From: an uncultured Clostridia bacterium
GTDB taxonomy: Bacteria > Bacillota > Clostridia > Lachnospirales > Anaerotignaceae
NCBI GenBank assembly: GCA_910586765.1
Contig: CAJUJJ010000034.1
Span: 1-30,129, forward strand
Direction: 5' to 3'
Length of the DNA stretch: 30,129 bases
Shown in pieces: positions 8,533-16,664 of the stretch. How positions within the stretch are numbered: the stretch's first letter is position 1; every line of letters starts with the position of its first letter. Below the pieces are notes generated by a model that was not told where the DNA came from, did not search any database, and saw only the letters and a program-made list of their open reading frames with translations. The translations under genes were made by a program, and so were the position numbers.

Positions 8533-9804
8533 ATGGGGGAAAAAGGAATAAAGGGATACAAAGTATTTCAGCCTGATTGGACTTGTAGAACAATGAAATT
8601 TGAAGTTGGCAAAATTTATGAAGAAAATGTAACACCAGAATGTTGTAAAAGTGGTATTCATTTTTGCTTAACATTAGAAGACTGTTTTGCTTATTATGAT
8701 TTTAATAGTAAAAATAAAGTAACAGAAGTGCTTGCTTTAGGTAAAGTAGATTTTGATTTAAAAACCAGTAAATGTTGTACTAACAAAATTCAAATTGTGA
8801 GAGAATTAGACTGGCAAGAAGTTATGAATTTATTAAATATTGATAAAGGCTATAAAGTGTTTCATTCTAATTGGAATTTTAAAGGAATGAAATTTGAAGC
8901 AGGTAAAATCTATGAAGAAAATGAAACACCGAAATACTGTCAAAAAGGATTTCATTATTGTTTGAATTTGTTAGATTGTTTAGATTATTGTGTTATTGGA
9001 GAAGAAAAAGAATATCGTATAACAGAAGTAGCTGCATTAGGAGAGATTGATTTTTATTCTTTAGGAAGAAAATGCTGCACCAATAAAATAAAAATAATAA
9101 AAGAATTGAATTGGCTGGAAGTGCTTCATATTGTTAATATTGGCAAACATAATATAGATTATCACAATGTAGGTTATGCTAATGAAGGAAGTGCAAATAC
9201 GGGAAATTATAATAAAGGCAGCCGTAATACAGGTAGTTATAACAGAGGACATCATAATGTAGGAACTAAAAATACAAATAGCTATAATGTAGGAGATTTT
9301 AATGCAGGAGTACAAAATACAGGTAGCTATAATATAGGGAGTTTTAATACAGCAAAATGTAATATAGGAGATTACAACACTGGAGAACAAAATATAGGCA
9401 ATTTTAATGCAGGAAAATATAATATAGGAAAATATAATACAGGAGATTGGAATAAAGCCAATTTTTCAACGGGTTGTTTTAATACAATAGAGCCTAAAAT
9501 TTATTTGTTTGATAAGCCTTCTGATTGGACTTACAGAATTTGGTTAAATAGTAAAGCGAATAAAATATTAAGTCGCATTAGTATTACAGAATGGATTTCT
9601 AAAAAAGATATGACAGAAGAAGAAAGACAAAATCATAGAGAATATACTGTTACAGGAGGCTATTTAAAGTATTATGATTTGAAAGAGGCTTGCCAAAAAT
9701 GGTGGCATAGTTTAAATGAAAGAGAAAAAACAATTATTAAATGGATACCTAATTTTGATGCTACTATATTTAAACAAATAACAGGAATTGATGTAAATAA
9801 ATAA
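8533..9804 (+). CDS. Tandem DUF7666-like domains plus 23 pentapeptide repeats
   Basis: The protein has about 423 residues in three parts. Residues about 7-103 and 105-200 are two copies of one domain. Each begins KGYKVF, has a KFE.GKIYEE core, then a C..G.H.C cluster and ends with KCCTNKI and an ELxW motif. I recognise this domain as one often annotated DUF7666 in phage and gut-bacterial proteins; that is recalled, not searched. Residues 202-316 are 23 unbroken five-residue units of the form N-x-G-x-x. Residues 317-423 are a conserved-looking C-terminal domain starting IEPKIYLFDKPSDWTY. Function is unknown. ATG 8533 lies 10 nt after AAAGG; the in-frame GTG at 8524 is too close to it. No terminator separates it from rluB, so it may be read from that operon. 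Confidence 0.85.
   Translation: MGEKGIKGYKVFQPDWTCRTMKFEVGKIYEENVTPECCKSGIHFCLTLEDCFAYYDFNSKNKVTEVLALGKVDFDLKTSKCCTNKIQIVRELDWQEVMNLLNIDKGYKVFHSNWNFKGMKFEAGKIYEENETPKYCQKGFHYCLNLLDCLDYCVIGEEKEYRITEVAALGEIDFYSLGRKCCTNKIKIIKELNWLEVLHIVNIGKHNIDYHNVGYANEGSANTGNYNKGSRNTGSYNRGHHNVGTKNTNSYNVGDFNAGVQNTGSYNIGSFNTAKCNIGDYNTGEQNIGNFNAGKYNIGKYNTGDWNKANFSTGCFNTIEPKIYLFDKPSDWTYRIWLNSKANKILSRISITEWISKKDMTEEERQNHREYTVTGGYLKYYDLKEACQKWWHSLNEREKTIIKWIPNFDATIFKQITGIDVNK
9136..9480 (+). repeat. 23 in-frame pentapeptide-coding units (15-bp period)
   Basis: Each 15-bp unit starts with an AAT codon (AAC in one, TCA in the last) and encodes N-x-G-x-x. Typical units are NTGSY, NIGDY and NAGKY. Aromatic residues often fill the fifth place, and there is a weak ten-residue alternation (for example NTGSY twice before N-I/V-G units). 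Units are diverged at DNA level, so this is an old protein repeat and not a recent slippage product. Confidence 0.9.
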
Positions 9805-9893
9805 AAAGATAAAATACTCTTTCAAGGGAAACTTTTTGCAACATTATCTTGTATAAAAAATATGAATGACCGTTTAGTTATTTGTAAATATAA

Positions 9894-9927
9894 ACAGTAA
9901 AACCGTTTAAGCGGTTTTACTGTTTTC
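9894..9927. terminator. Bidirectional terminator between pentapeptide gene and MATE gene
   Basis: A perfect 12-bp stem (ACAGTAAAACCG at 9894-9905, CGGTTTTACTGT at 9912-9923) with a 6-nt loop is followed by TTTT on the plus strand and by TTTATATTT on the minus strand. It overlaps the last codons and stop of the minus-strand MATE gene and can serve both convergent genes. Confidence 0.85.
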
Positions 9928-11289
9928 TGCATTATCAGGCAATGAAGAAAGTATTTTTCTAAACTGTATATAAAAAAGTATTGATGTAGTAGTGATAGAA
10001 ATGCTATCTGCAACAGGTTCTGCTAAAAATATAGAAAATACTTTATTTTCAAAAAATAGTGGCAATATATAAATAAGTGGTATCAATAATATGATTTTTC
10101 GGAGCAATGCGAGAAACATAGATACTTTTGCTTGTCCTAATGCAAGAAAAGACTGCTGACAGCCAATTTGAATACCCATAAGACAAGAAACTCCCATAAA
10201 AATACGCAAAGCCCAACAAGAAAAAGAAATTAATTCAGGAGAATTTGTAAATATTTTGACAAACAAATGCGGAAATAACATAATAATAAGCCACAATATA
10301 AAGCTATAACAAAAACAGCAACGTAATAACAGAAATATTGTTTTTTTGACACGCTGTTTTTGTTTTGCACCATAATTAAAACTAACAATAGGTTGTGCTC
10401 CTTGTGTCAAGCCTAGCAATGGTAGCATAGAAAATTGCATAATACTTGTTAATATTGTCATAGAACCAACAGCTAAATCACCACCATATTTTTGCAGAGA
10501 AGTATTTAAACAAATTGTCAAAAGGCTTTCTGTGGACTGCATAATAAAAGGAGAAATCCCTAATGCCAATATAGAAAAAAGTAGTTTTTGTTCTATTTTT
10601 AAATATTGTTTTTTAATACGTAATTTTGTACGATTGCCTAATAAAAAATGTATTACCCAAACAGCAGAAACACATTGAGATAAAATTGTAGCAAGAGCTG
10701 CACCTTTTACTCCCATGTGAAAACCAAATATCAATATAGGGTCTAATATCATATTCAATATAGCACCAATCATTACTGTAGACATACTTATTTTAGCAAA
10801 ACCTTGAGAAGTAATAAATGTATTTAGTCCTAATGAAATCTGTACAAAAAGCGTTCCACAGACATATATTGTTAAATAATCAGAAGCATATTGTATTGTA
10901 TTTTCACTTGCACCAAAAAAAGCAAGTAATGTATTTTGAAAGTAAAGTATAAAAGCCATTAAAAAAATAGATGTTACAACAAGAGAAGTAACACAGTTTC
11001 CTAATATTTTTTCTGCTTTTGGCATATTTTGTTTCCCCATTTCTATAGCTGCAAGAGGTGCTCCTCCCATACCTATCAAGCCACTAAAAGCAGAAATTAA
11101 TGTAATAATGGGAAATGTAATACCAACACCTGTCAATGCCATAGAGCCAATATCTGAAATATGGCCAATAAACATACGGTCTACCATATTATAAAGTACA
11201 TTTATAATTTGAGCAGTGATAGAAGGAAGTGCAAGACGAAATAAAAGTTTACCAATGCTTCCTGTAGCTAATATATTTTGCTGCTCCAT
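9907..11289 (-). CDS. MATE family multidrug/Na+ (or H+) antiporter
   Basis: This 460-residue integral membrane protein has about twelve hydrophobic helices and the multidrug and toxic compound extrusion layout: two six-helix halves, an early block ATGSIGKLLFRLALPSI, and NMVDRMFIGHI in helix 2. Members export cationic drugs or metabolites in exchange for sodium ions or protons; the substrate cannot be told here. I place the start at the ATG whose complement is 11287-11289, 9 nt after AAGGAG. A longer frame upstream lacks a better site and would run through the promoter. It has its own promoter (11323-11352) and a shared terminator, so it is a single-gene unit. Confidence 0.92.
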   Translation of the reverse strand: MEQQNILATGSIGKLLFRLALPSITAQIINVLYNMVDRMFIGHISDIGSMALTGVGITFPIITLISAFSGLIGMGGAPLAAIEMGKQNMPKAEKILGNCVTSLVVTSIFLMAFILYFQNTLLAFFGASENTIQYASDYLTIYVCGTLFVQISLGLNTFITSQGFAKISMSTVMIGAILNMILDPILIFGFHMGVKGAALATILSQCVSAVWVIHFLLGNRTKLRIKKQYLKIEQKLLFSILALGISPFIMQSTESLLTICLNTSLQKYGGDLAVGSMTILTSIMQFSMLPLLGLTQGAQPIVSFNYGAKQKQRVKKTIFLLLRCCFCYSFILWLIIMLFPHLFVKIFTNSPELISFSCWALRIFMGVSCLMGIQIGCQQSFLALGQAKVSMFLALLRKIILLIPLIYILPLFFENKVFSIFLAEPVADSISITTTSILFYIQFRKILSSLPDNAENSKTA

Positions 11290-11322
11290 TTTTGTCATCT
11301 CCTTAAAAATAATATTGATTTT

Positions 11323-11352
11323 ATTATATCCACATAGTAGTAAACTTGTCAA
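11323..11352 (-). promoter_or_regulatory. Sigma-A promoter of the MATE gene
   Basis: Read on the minus strand, TTGACA (11347-11352) is followed after 18 bp by TATAAT (11323-11328). Both boxes are perfect. Transcription should start about 11316, some 27 nt before the ATG, which also rules out the longer upstream reading frame. Confidence 0.85.
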
Positions 11353-11378
11353 ATATATGCACTAAATTTTAAAAAAGG

Positions 11379-11386
11379 CATATATT
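11379..11386 (+). promoter_or_regulatory. Possible sporulation-sigma -10 box before the DUF4397 gene
   Basis: No sigma-A promoter is visible before the gene at 11418. CATATATT at 11379-11386 resembles the -10 of mother-cell sigma factors (SigE CATACAAT, SigK CATAnnnTA) and would place the start of transcription about 25 nt before the ATG. The -35 match is poor, so this is only a candidate. Confidence 0.25.
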
Positions 11387-11417
11387 GGCAGTATCAACAG
11401 AAAGTAGGTGGAATAAT

Positions 11418-12275
11418 ATGGACGAAGATACTAATATGACAGAAATGGAAGGAATGGAAACGAGTGCGGATATGATTATGCCTTTACCTTTAACAGAAGA
11501 ACAAATTGATAATTTAACAGAGGAAAATTATACAACAGAGGTTTCAGATGTTAATTTTTCAGGAGAACAAGACAACGATATGGGCAGGGCAATATTTCCA
11601 GGAAATCCTTTTTTTCCAGGAAACAATAGACCAAATACAAATATTACAATTATTCCTATTATACCAGGTGTTACAAGATTTTCTTATATTCGTTTTTTAA
11701 ATGCAAATCCTTCCCAAACTCCTATAGATATTTATGTCAATGGCAGAAAAGTTGCTTCTTATCTAAATTATAGAGCATTTACAGAATATATGAAAGCCTT
11801 TCCAGGATACTATCGTATTGTAGTGTTTAAAGCAGGTACAAGAAGAAATCCAATTAGTGTTTCTCAAATTAATGTCATTGCAAATAGAATTTATACAGCA
11901 GCTTTTATAGATACTGGTGTTAATAATGAATGGCAAATGATAACAGATAATACAAGGATATTAAATCAAAATAGAGCATTTGTAAGATTTATACAACTTT
12001 CCTATACTGCACCACTTATGGACGTTTATATAGATAATAGATTGGTTTTAAGTGATTTAGATTTTCAAGAGGTAAGTCGTTATCTTTCATTAGCACCAGG
12101 CAGACGAAATGTAAAATTAAAAGTTGCTACTACAAATAGAACAATATTAGAAGACCCTAATATGTATTTAAGAGCAGGAAATTCTTATTCTGTTTATATA
12201 GTAGGAGATAGTAACAGCAGAATGGGATTACAAGTATTAATTCCCTTAGAAGGCACAAGTTATTTGTCATTTTAA
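11418..12275 (+). CDS. Twin DUF4397-domain protein, not secreted
   Basis: The protein has 285 residues. An acidic, methionine-rich N-terminus (about 1-55) is followed by a proline-asparagine linker with FPGNPFFPGN and two DUF4397-like domains, about 88-185 (RFLNANPSQTPIDIYVNG) and 186-285 (RFIQLSYTAPLMDVYIDN). DUF4397 is a beta-rich, usually extracellular domain. Here I see no signal peptide, anchor or sorting motif, which would fit a spore-coat or exosporium protein made inside the mother cell, though this is inference. The start ATG 11418 is 6 nt after AGGTGG; the in-frame TTG at 11385 has no site and would overlap the likely promoter. It is a single-gene unit with a hairpin terminator 6 nt beyond its stop. 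Confidence 0.8.
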   Translation: MDEDTNMTEMEGMETSADMIMPLPLTEEQIDNLTEENYTTEVSDVNFSGEQDNDMGRAIFPGNPFFPGNNRPNTNITIIPIIPGVTRFSYIRFLNANPSQTPIDIYVNGRKVASYLNYRAFTEYMKAFPGYYRIVVFKAGTRRNPISVSQINVIANRIYTAAFIDTGVNNEWQMITDNTRILNQNRAFVRFIQLSYTAPLMDVYIDNRLVLSDLDFQEVSRYLSLAPGRRNVKLKVATTNRTILEDPNMYLRAGNSYSVYIVGDSNSRMGLQVLIPLEGTSYLSF

Positions 12276-12318
12276 AAAAATAGGAAGTATTCTGCTTTTA
12301 AGCAGAATACTTCCTGCA
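12275..12318. terminator. Strong terminator shared by DUF4397 and DegV genes
   Basis: A 16-bp perfect stem (AGGAAGTATTCTGCTT at 12282-12297 with its complement at 12300-12315) has a 2-base gap between the arms. The minus-strand side has a run of seven T residues, so it is strongest for degV. The plus-strand tail is weaker, but the position right after the DUF4397 stop suits both. Confidence 0.85.
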
Positions 12319-12321
12319 TTG

Positions 12322-13203
12322 TTATAAAAAATTATATTTTTTAATATAACAGATACCCAGTGCAGTAGGGCCAGCATGAGCACCTATTGTAACGCCCACT
12401 TGAAAGGGAATATCTAGTATATCATAACAATGATTACACTGTTGTAATGTTTGTTTTAATTCTGTAGCTCTATCCATATTTTGGGCGGAAACAATACAAA
12501 TTTGATATTTTTCTGCTTCAGAACCAATTTCTTTTTCTGTCATATCTATAATAGTTTTTACAGCTTTTTTAAATCCTCTTACTTTTCCAGCAGGACTTAA
12601 TTCTCCATTTGCCATAACAATAATAGGCTTTATATTTAATATCGTACCAGCTAATGCACTCGCTTTTCCTATACGACCACCTTTTTGAAGATAGTCTAAA
12701 TTTTCTACTGTAAAATTAATTTTTGCTGTATCACGCAAATATTCTGCACACTGCACCAATTTTTCAAAAGAATAGTCATCAGACTGCATTTGTGCCATTT
12801 CATAAAGTAAAAGTCCTTGTCCTCCTGTTGCTTGACGAGAGTCTATTACTGCAATATTTCTATTAGCATAATTTTCTAATAAAATATTTTTGGCATTTAA
12901 TGCACTTTGAAAAGAGCCACTAAATTTAGAACTTAAACAAATACAAATAATATCTTTACCATTTTCTAATGCTGGTGTAAAGGCATCTATATAATTTTGT
13001 ATAGAAGGCAATGAAGTTTTAGGAAAAACATTTTCATCTACTATTTTTTTATAAAAATCTGCTGCTTTTAGCTCTGAAATTTCTTTATAATATATTTCAT
13101 CACCCAATGAAACAGAATAGGGAATAATACCAATATCATACTGTTGTGCATAAAAGGCAGGCAAATCACAGGAACTGTCTGAAAAAAGTTTGTAATTGGG
13201 CAT
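12322..13203 (-). CDS. DegV family fatty-acid-binding protein
   Basis: This 293-residue cytoplasmic protein matches the DegV family: an N-terminal block FSDSSCDLP, the KTSLPS motif (about residues 57-62), then CICLSSKFSGS and DSRQATGGQGLL in the first domain. The second domain includes YLQKGGRIGKA and ends with the GPTALGICY stretch containing the conserved GAHAGP. DegV proteins bind single fatty acids, and some (FakB) present them to the kinase FakA for phosphorylation; no fakA lies in the window. The start codon follows a perfect AGGAGGTG. It is divergently arranged from topB, each gene having its own promoter in the 135-bp gap. Confidence 0.93.
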   Translation of the reverse strand: MPNYKLFSDSSCDLPAFYAQQYDIGIIPYSVSLGDEIYYKEISELKAADFYKKIVDENVFPKTSLPSIQNYIDAFTPALENGKDIICICLSSKFSGSFQSALNAKNILLENYANRNIAVIDSRQATGGQGLLLYEMAQMQSDDYSFEKLVQCAEYLRDTAKINFTVENLDYLQKGGRIGKASALAGTILNIKPIIVMANGELSPAGKVRGFKKAVKTIIDMTEKEIGSEAEKYQICIVSAQNMDRATELKQTLQQCNHCYDILDIPFQVGVTIGAHAGPTALGICYIKKYNFL

Positions 13204-13236
13204 AAAGCACCTCCTAAAGTGTTTTTTATGTTATTT

Positions 13237-13265
13237 ATTTTATAAGCAATCATCATAACTGTCAA
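13237..13265 (-). promoter_or_regulatory. Sigma-A promoter of degV
   Basis: On the minus strand TTGACA (13260-13265) is followed after 17 bp by TAAAAT (13237-13242). Transcription would begin near 13230, about 27 nt before the ATG. Confidence 0.85.
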
Positions 13266-13280
13266 TGCTATCATTACTAT

Positions 13281-13309
13281 TTGCATAAAAAGCAGCAAAG
13301 TGATATTAT
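13281..13309 (+). promoter_or_regulatory. Sigma-A promoter of topB
   Basis: TTGCAT (13281-13286), a 17-bp spacer and TATTAT (13304-13309), with TGA directly before the -10 as an extended element. It lies back to back with the degV promoter and leaves a short leader carrying AAGGAGG before topB. Confidence 0.7.
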
Positions 13310-13338
13310 GGCATTAACAAAAAGCAAGGAGGAATATA

Positions 13339-15477
13339 ATGAGCAAAATATTAGTAATTGCAGAAAAGCCTTCTGTAGCAAGAGATATTGCACGTGTTTT
13401 GCAATGTAAACAAAAAGGAGAAGGTTTTTTATATGGAGAAAAATATATTGTTTGTTGGGCGATAGGGCATTTAGTGACATTAGCAGACCCTGAAGAATAT
13501 GACGATAAATATAAAAAATGGAAAAAGGAAACATTACCTATATTACCAGAGCAAATGAAATTAAAAGTGATACAAAAAACAGCACCTCAATTAAGAATAT
13601 TAAAAAAGTTAATGAATAGTACAGAAGTAGATAGTTTAATTTGTGCTACAGATAGTGGTAGAGAGGGAGAGTTGATATTTCGATATATTTATGAAATTGT
13701 AAAATGTAAAAAGCCATTTCAAAGATTATGGATTTCTAGTATGACAGATATTGCAATAAAGGAAGGTTTTTCAAAATTAAAAAATAGTAAAGAATATGAC
13801 AATTTGTATATTTCTGCAAAATGTCGTGCAGAAGCGGATTGGCTTGTAGGTATGAATGCTACAAGGGCATATACATTACAATATAATGCCTTATTGAGTA
13901 TAGGAAGGGTACAAACGCCTACACTTGCTATTATGGTGCAAAGACAGAAAGAAATTAATGCTTTTATACCTGAAGATTATTATGAAGTAGAAGTCAGCTA
14001 TGAAAATTTTAAAGGAATTTGGTTTGACAAAAAAGAAACAGAAACAAAAATCAAAAAATTAGAACAAGCAGAAGAAATTATAAAAAAAGTAAAAGGCAAA
14101 AAGGGTATTATTTCAAATATAGAAGAAGAACAAAAAAAATTGCCGCCTCCATTACTTTATGATTTGACAGAATTACAAAGAGATTGTAATAAAAAATTTG
14201 GATTTTCTGCACAAAAAACACTTTCTATTGCACAAAGCTTATATGAAACAAAAAAAGCAATTACATATCCTCGTACAGACAGCAGATATTTAAGTGATGA
14301 TATGAAATCAAATATCAATAAAGTATTGAAAAAATTAGGAGAAATAGAGCGTTATAATGAATATGCAAAACAAATATTATCATTAGAAACATTGCCTTTA
14401 GGAAAACGTATTATTGATAATAGTAAAGTAACAGACCATCATGCCATTATACCTACAGATGCAAAAATTAACTATGAAAATTTAACAGAAGAACAAAAAA
14501 AAGTATATAATACTGTTGTCATTCGTTTTTTGTCTGTATTTTTTGAGCAGTATATTTATAAAATAACAAAAGTTATTACAATAGTAGAGCAAGAACATTT
14601 TATATCAAAAGGTACAACGATATTACAACAAGGTTGGACAGAAATATATAAAATATTGGATTTGAAAAAAAAGGAAAACAAAAAAGAAGAGTTATTGCCA
14701 GAATTAAAAAAAGGACAAGAGGTAACTGCAAAACAATTAAAATGTAATAAAAAGAAAACACAGCCACCAGCACTTTATACTGACAGTAGTTTGCTTTCTG
14801 CTATGGAAAATGCAGGTCGCTTTGTAGAAGATGAAACACTAAAAGAACAAATGAAAGAAAATGGATTAGGAACACCAGCTACAAGAGCTGCTATTATAGA
14901 AAGGTTACTTACAGTGGGCTATATTGAAAGAAAAGGAAAAACACTTGTGCCCACTGAAAAAGGAATGAAATTGATAGAAATTGTGCCAGAACAGTTAAAA
15001 TCTCCTCAAACAACAGGAAAATGGGAAAAAGGACTGTATTCGATTTCAAAGGGAAAAATGACAGATGAAAAATTTATGACAAGTATTAGAAAGTATGTTT
15101 ATTTTTTGATAGAAGCATCTGAAAACAAAAATGAGAATATTATATTTGAAAAGGAAACAAAAAAAGGAAAAAAGAAAATAAAAAAATTAGGAATTTGTCC
15201 TCTTTGCCAAAAGGGCAGTATACTAGAAAATACAAAAGCATATTATTGTAGTGAATGGAAAAATGACTGTAAATTTACAATATGGAAAAATAGTGTAGAA
15301 GTATATGGCATTACATTAAAAGATAGTATGATTAAAAAATTGTTAACAGAAAGGAAAGTAAAATCTGTTTCTGTTACACTACCTCAAACAGGAGAAAAGG
15401 GAAAAGCAACATTAATATTAAGCCCAGATAATTCAGGAAGATTGGAAATAATGGATTTTAACAAAACAAATACATAA
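13339..15477 (+). CDS. topB: DNA topoisomerase III (type IA)
   Basis: This 712-residue type IA topoisomerase cuts and rejoins one DNA strand and resolves replication or recombination intermediates. The N-terminal Toprim domain starts KILVIAEKPSVARDIA and has the DSGREGE acidic motif near residue 105. The core has SIGRVQTPTLAIMV and the active-site motif Y310-P-R-T-D-S-R. Near the C-terminus, CPLC and a later YYC/DC pair form a zinc ribbon (about 615-645), followed by a Toprim-associated C-terminal segment. Length is normal for TopB of Firmicutes. ATG is 8 nt after AAGGAGG. TopB homologues are also carried by conjugative elements, but nothing around this gene looks mobile. Confidence 0.95.
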   Translation: MSKILVIAEKPSVARDIARVLQCKQKGEGFLYGEKYIVCWAIGHLVTLADPEEYDDKYKKWKKETLPILPEQMKLKVIQKTAPQLRILKKLMNSTEVDSLICATDSGREGELIFRYIYEIVKCKKPFQRLWISSMTDIAIKEGFSKLKNSKEYDNLYISAKCRAEADWLVGMNATRAYTLQYNALLSIGRVQTPTLAIMVQRQKEINAFIPEDYYEVEVSYENFKGIWFDKKETETKIKKLEQAEEIIKKVKGKKGIISNIEEEQKKLPPPLLYDLTELQRDCNKKFGFSAQKTLSIAQSLYETKKAITYPRTDSRYLSDDMKSNINKVLKKLGEIERYNEYAKQILSLETLPLGKRIIDNSKVTDHHAIIPTDAKINYENLTEEQKKVYNTVVIRFLSVFFEQYIYKITKVITIVEQEHFISKGTTILQQGWTEIYKILDLKKKENKKEELLPELKKGQEVTAKQLKCNKKKTQPPALYTDSSLLSAMENAGRFVEDETLKEQMKENGLGTPATRAAIIERLLTVGYIERKGKTLVPTEKGMKLIEIVPEQLKSPQTTGKWEKGLYSISKGKMTDEKFMTSIRKYVYFLIEASENKNENIIFEKETKKGKKKIKKLGICPLCQKGSILENTKAYYCSEWKNDCKFTIWKNSVEVYGITLKDSMIKKLLTERKVKSVSVTLPQTGEKGKATLILSPDNSGRLEIMDFNKTNT

Positions 15478-15510
15478 TATAATGGAAACTATGTAAAAAT
15501 ATTTGCAGCA

Positions 15511-15556
15511 AGTAAAGCTACCAAAAGGTATATTACTTTTGGTAGTTTTACTTTTT
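15511..15556. terminator. Bidirectional terminator between topB and the minus-strand gene
   Basis: A long stem (15511-15527 with 15536-15552, one mismatch region) encloses an 8-nt loop and ends in TTTTT on the plus strand. It overlaps the last codons of the minus-strand gene and serves both convergent genes. Confidence 0.8.
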
Positions 15557-16204
15557 ATAATAAAATACAATCGTTTTTTGATATTCTATTCCTTTAGTGT
15601 TACATAATTTATAAAAATCATCTGTTTTACCATTTCTTTCCCACATAAAATAAATATTATATAATTTTATATAATATTCCAATTCTGCTATAAGTGATGG
15701 AGCAACTGACTTTTCTGAAAGAATTTTATTTGCAATATATATAGTATGTTCAAAGTCAGAATTGCTAATTGTGCAATATTCTGGAAAGTGGTGCTGTCCC
15801 CACCATAAATAATTTAGCTGTTCATTAAAGTAAAGCTCAACTGTTTTTGGGTCACACTGTTTATGTTTATATGCTTGTTCTAATATGTTATATGTATTAT
15901 AATACTCTCCAAAAATTTGAAATGCCCATCGCATTTGGGGCATTTTATTTTTTTTGCATTCTTGAAAGAAATAGTCATTAAGCAGTTCTCTTATTTGAAA
16001 TGGCAAATTAGTATCAGGAAATTTTACTTCATCAATATATTCTTTACAAAACTGAAATAGTATATTATCTGCTTCACTTTTAGTAACATATGATTTAAAA
16101 TACTTAGTAAATTCAAATAAAAAGTAATTTGCTTGTTTTTTCAGTCCTTTACTATATAAATTCCAGTATTTTTGAATTTCTGTAATAAATTGCTTATAAT
16201 CCAA
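15548..16204 (-). CDS. Hypothetical helical protein
   Basis: I do not recognise this protein of about 218 residues. It is rich in aromatic residues and lysine, predicted almost fully helical, with no signal peptide, membrane segment or known catalytic motif. Notable pieces are KYWNLYSKGLKKQANYF near the N-terminus and a mid-protein LWWGQHHFPEYC. The helix spacing could suit a repeat-type scaffold or an immunity-like protein, but nothing supports that firmly. The best start is TTG with complement at 16202-16204, 8 nt after TGAGGTG; a TTG five codons upstream overlaps that ribosome site. It is flanked by the topB terminator and the metA leader, so it is a lone gene and possibly accessory. Confidence 0.7.
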   Translation of the reverse strand: MDYKQFITEIQKYWNLYSKGLKKQANYFLFEFTKYFKSYVTKSEADNILFQFCKEYIDEVKFPDTNLPFQIRELLNDYFFQECKKNKMPQMRWAFQIFGEYYNTYNILEQAYKHKQCDPKTVELYFNEQLNYLWWGQHHFPEYCTISNSDFEHTIYIANKILSEKSVAPSLIAELEYYIKLYNIYFMWERNGKTDDFYKLCNTKGIEYQKTIVFYYKK

Positions 16205-16316
16205 TGTAAAACACCTCAATTCAAATAATGTAAATTTTGATTTATAGTTCTAATTTTAATACTATTTGTTTTTATATGCAATATACTACTAAAAAGGAAT
16301 TTTTAAAACAAGGGAA

Positions 16317-16345
16317 TTGACAAATTTAAAGAAATGTATTAAAAT
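16317..16345 (+). promoter_or_regulatory. Sigma-A promoter of the metA T-box transcript
   Basis: TTGACA (16317-16322), a 17-bp spacer and TAAAAT (16340-16345). Transcription would start about 16352, just ahead of the T-box Stem I. Confidence 0.85.
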
Positions 16346-16351
16346 AAGTTT

Positions 16352-16631
16352 TAAACGTGATGATGGAGAAAGTAAGTCTGCGAAATCTTTCAGAGAGCCT
16401 TGCAATATGGTGGAAAAAGGCAGAGGAAACAGCACTGAAAATGGCTCTTGAATGGTGTACCGAAACCTTTTAGGTCTAGGCTACAACAGGTTCGCCTGTT
16501 ACAGCGAAACGGTATTATCCTTTGTAAAAAGGACGTACTGAATTGAGGTTTTCTGTTTTTTCAGAAAATGAAGTGAAGTGGTACAGCGTTAATACGCCTT
16601 CATGGGAGAAATCCTGTGAAGGCTTTTTTTT
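16352..16631 (+). ncRNA. Methionine-specific T-box leader upstream of metA
   Basis: The leader has the ordered parts of a T-box riboswitch, which reads the charging state of a tRNA. Stem I opens with the GATGGAGAAAGTA-type segment (about 16361-16373) and contains CAGAGAGCC. The 3' side shows CTGAAA followed by ATG at 16441-16443, the position of the specifier codon, which decodes methionine. Further hairpins follow (AACAGG-TTCG-CCTGTT at about 16485-16500). The T-box sequence is GTGGTACAGCG with TAATACGCC (16578-16598). The antiterminator pairs TGAAG (16569-16573) with CTTCA (16598-16602). The competing terminator pairs 16596-16606 with 16612-16623 and is followed by eight T residues. Uncharged tRNA-Met should stabilise the antiterminator and switch metA on. 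Confidence 0.92.
16596..16631 (+). terminator. T-box-controlled terminator of metA
   Basis: GCCTTCATGGG (16596-16606) pairs with the segment ending GTGAAGGC (16623), followed by eight T residues. Its 5' arm is shared with the antiterminator, so the two folds exclude each other. Confidence 0.85.
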
Positions 16632-16664
16632 ATTATTATTTAAAATTATAGGAGGAAAATAAAA

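Noticed and set aside
9061..9390. 109-codon minus-strand frame across the pentapeptide repeats
   Set aside because: It is a shadow of the repeats, with low-complexity I/S/Y/T composition and no ribosome binding site.
9136..9480. Regular 15-bp repeats that could suggest a CRISPR or tandem-repeat locus
   Set aside because: The period is exactly five codons in one frame of a long gene, units differ at DNA level and there are no spacers; it is a protein repeat.
13339..15477. topB as part of an integrative conjugative element
   Set aside because: TopB-like genes occur on such elements, but no relaxase, integrase, type IV secretion gene or attachment repeat is present around it.
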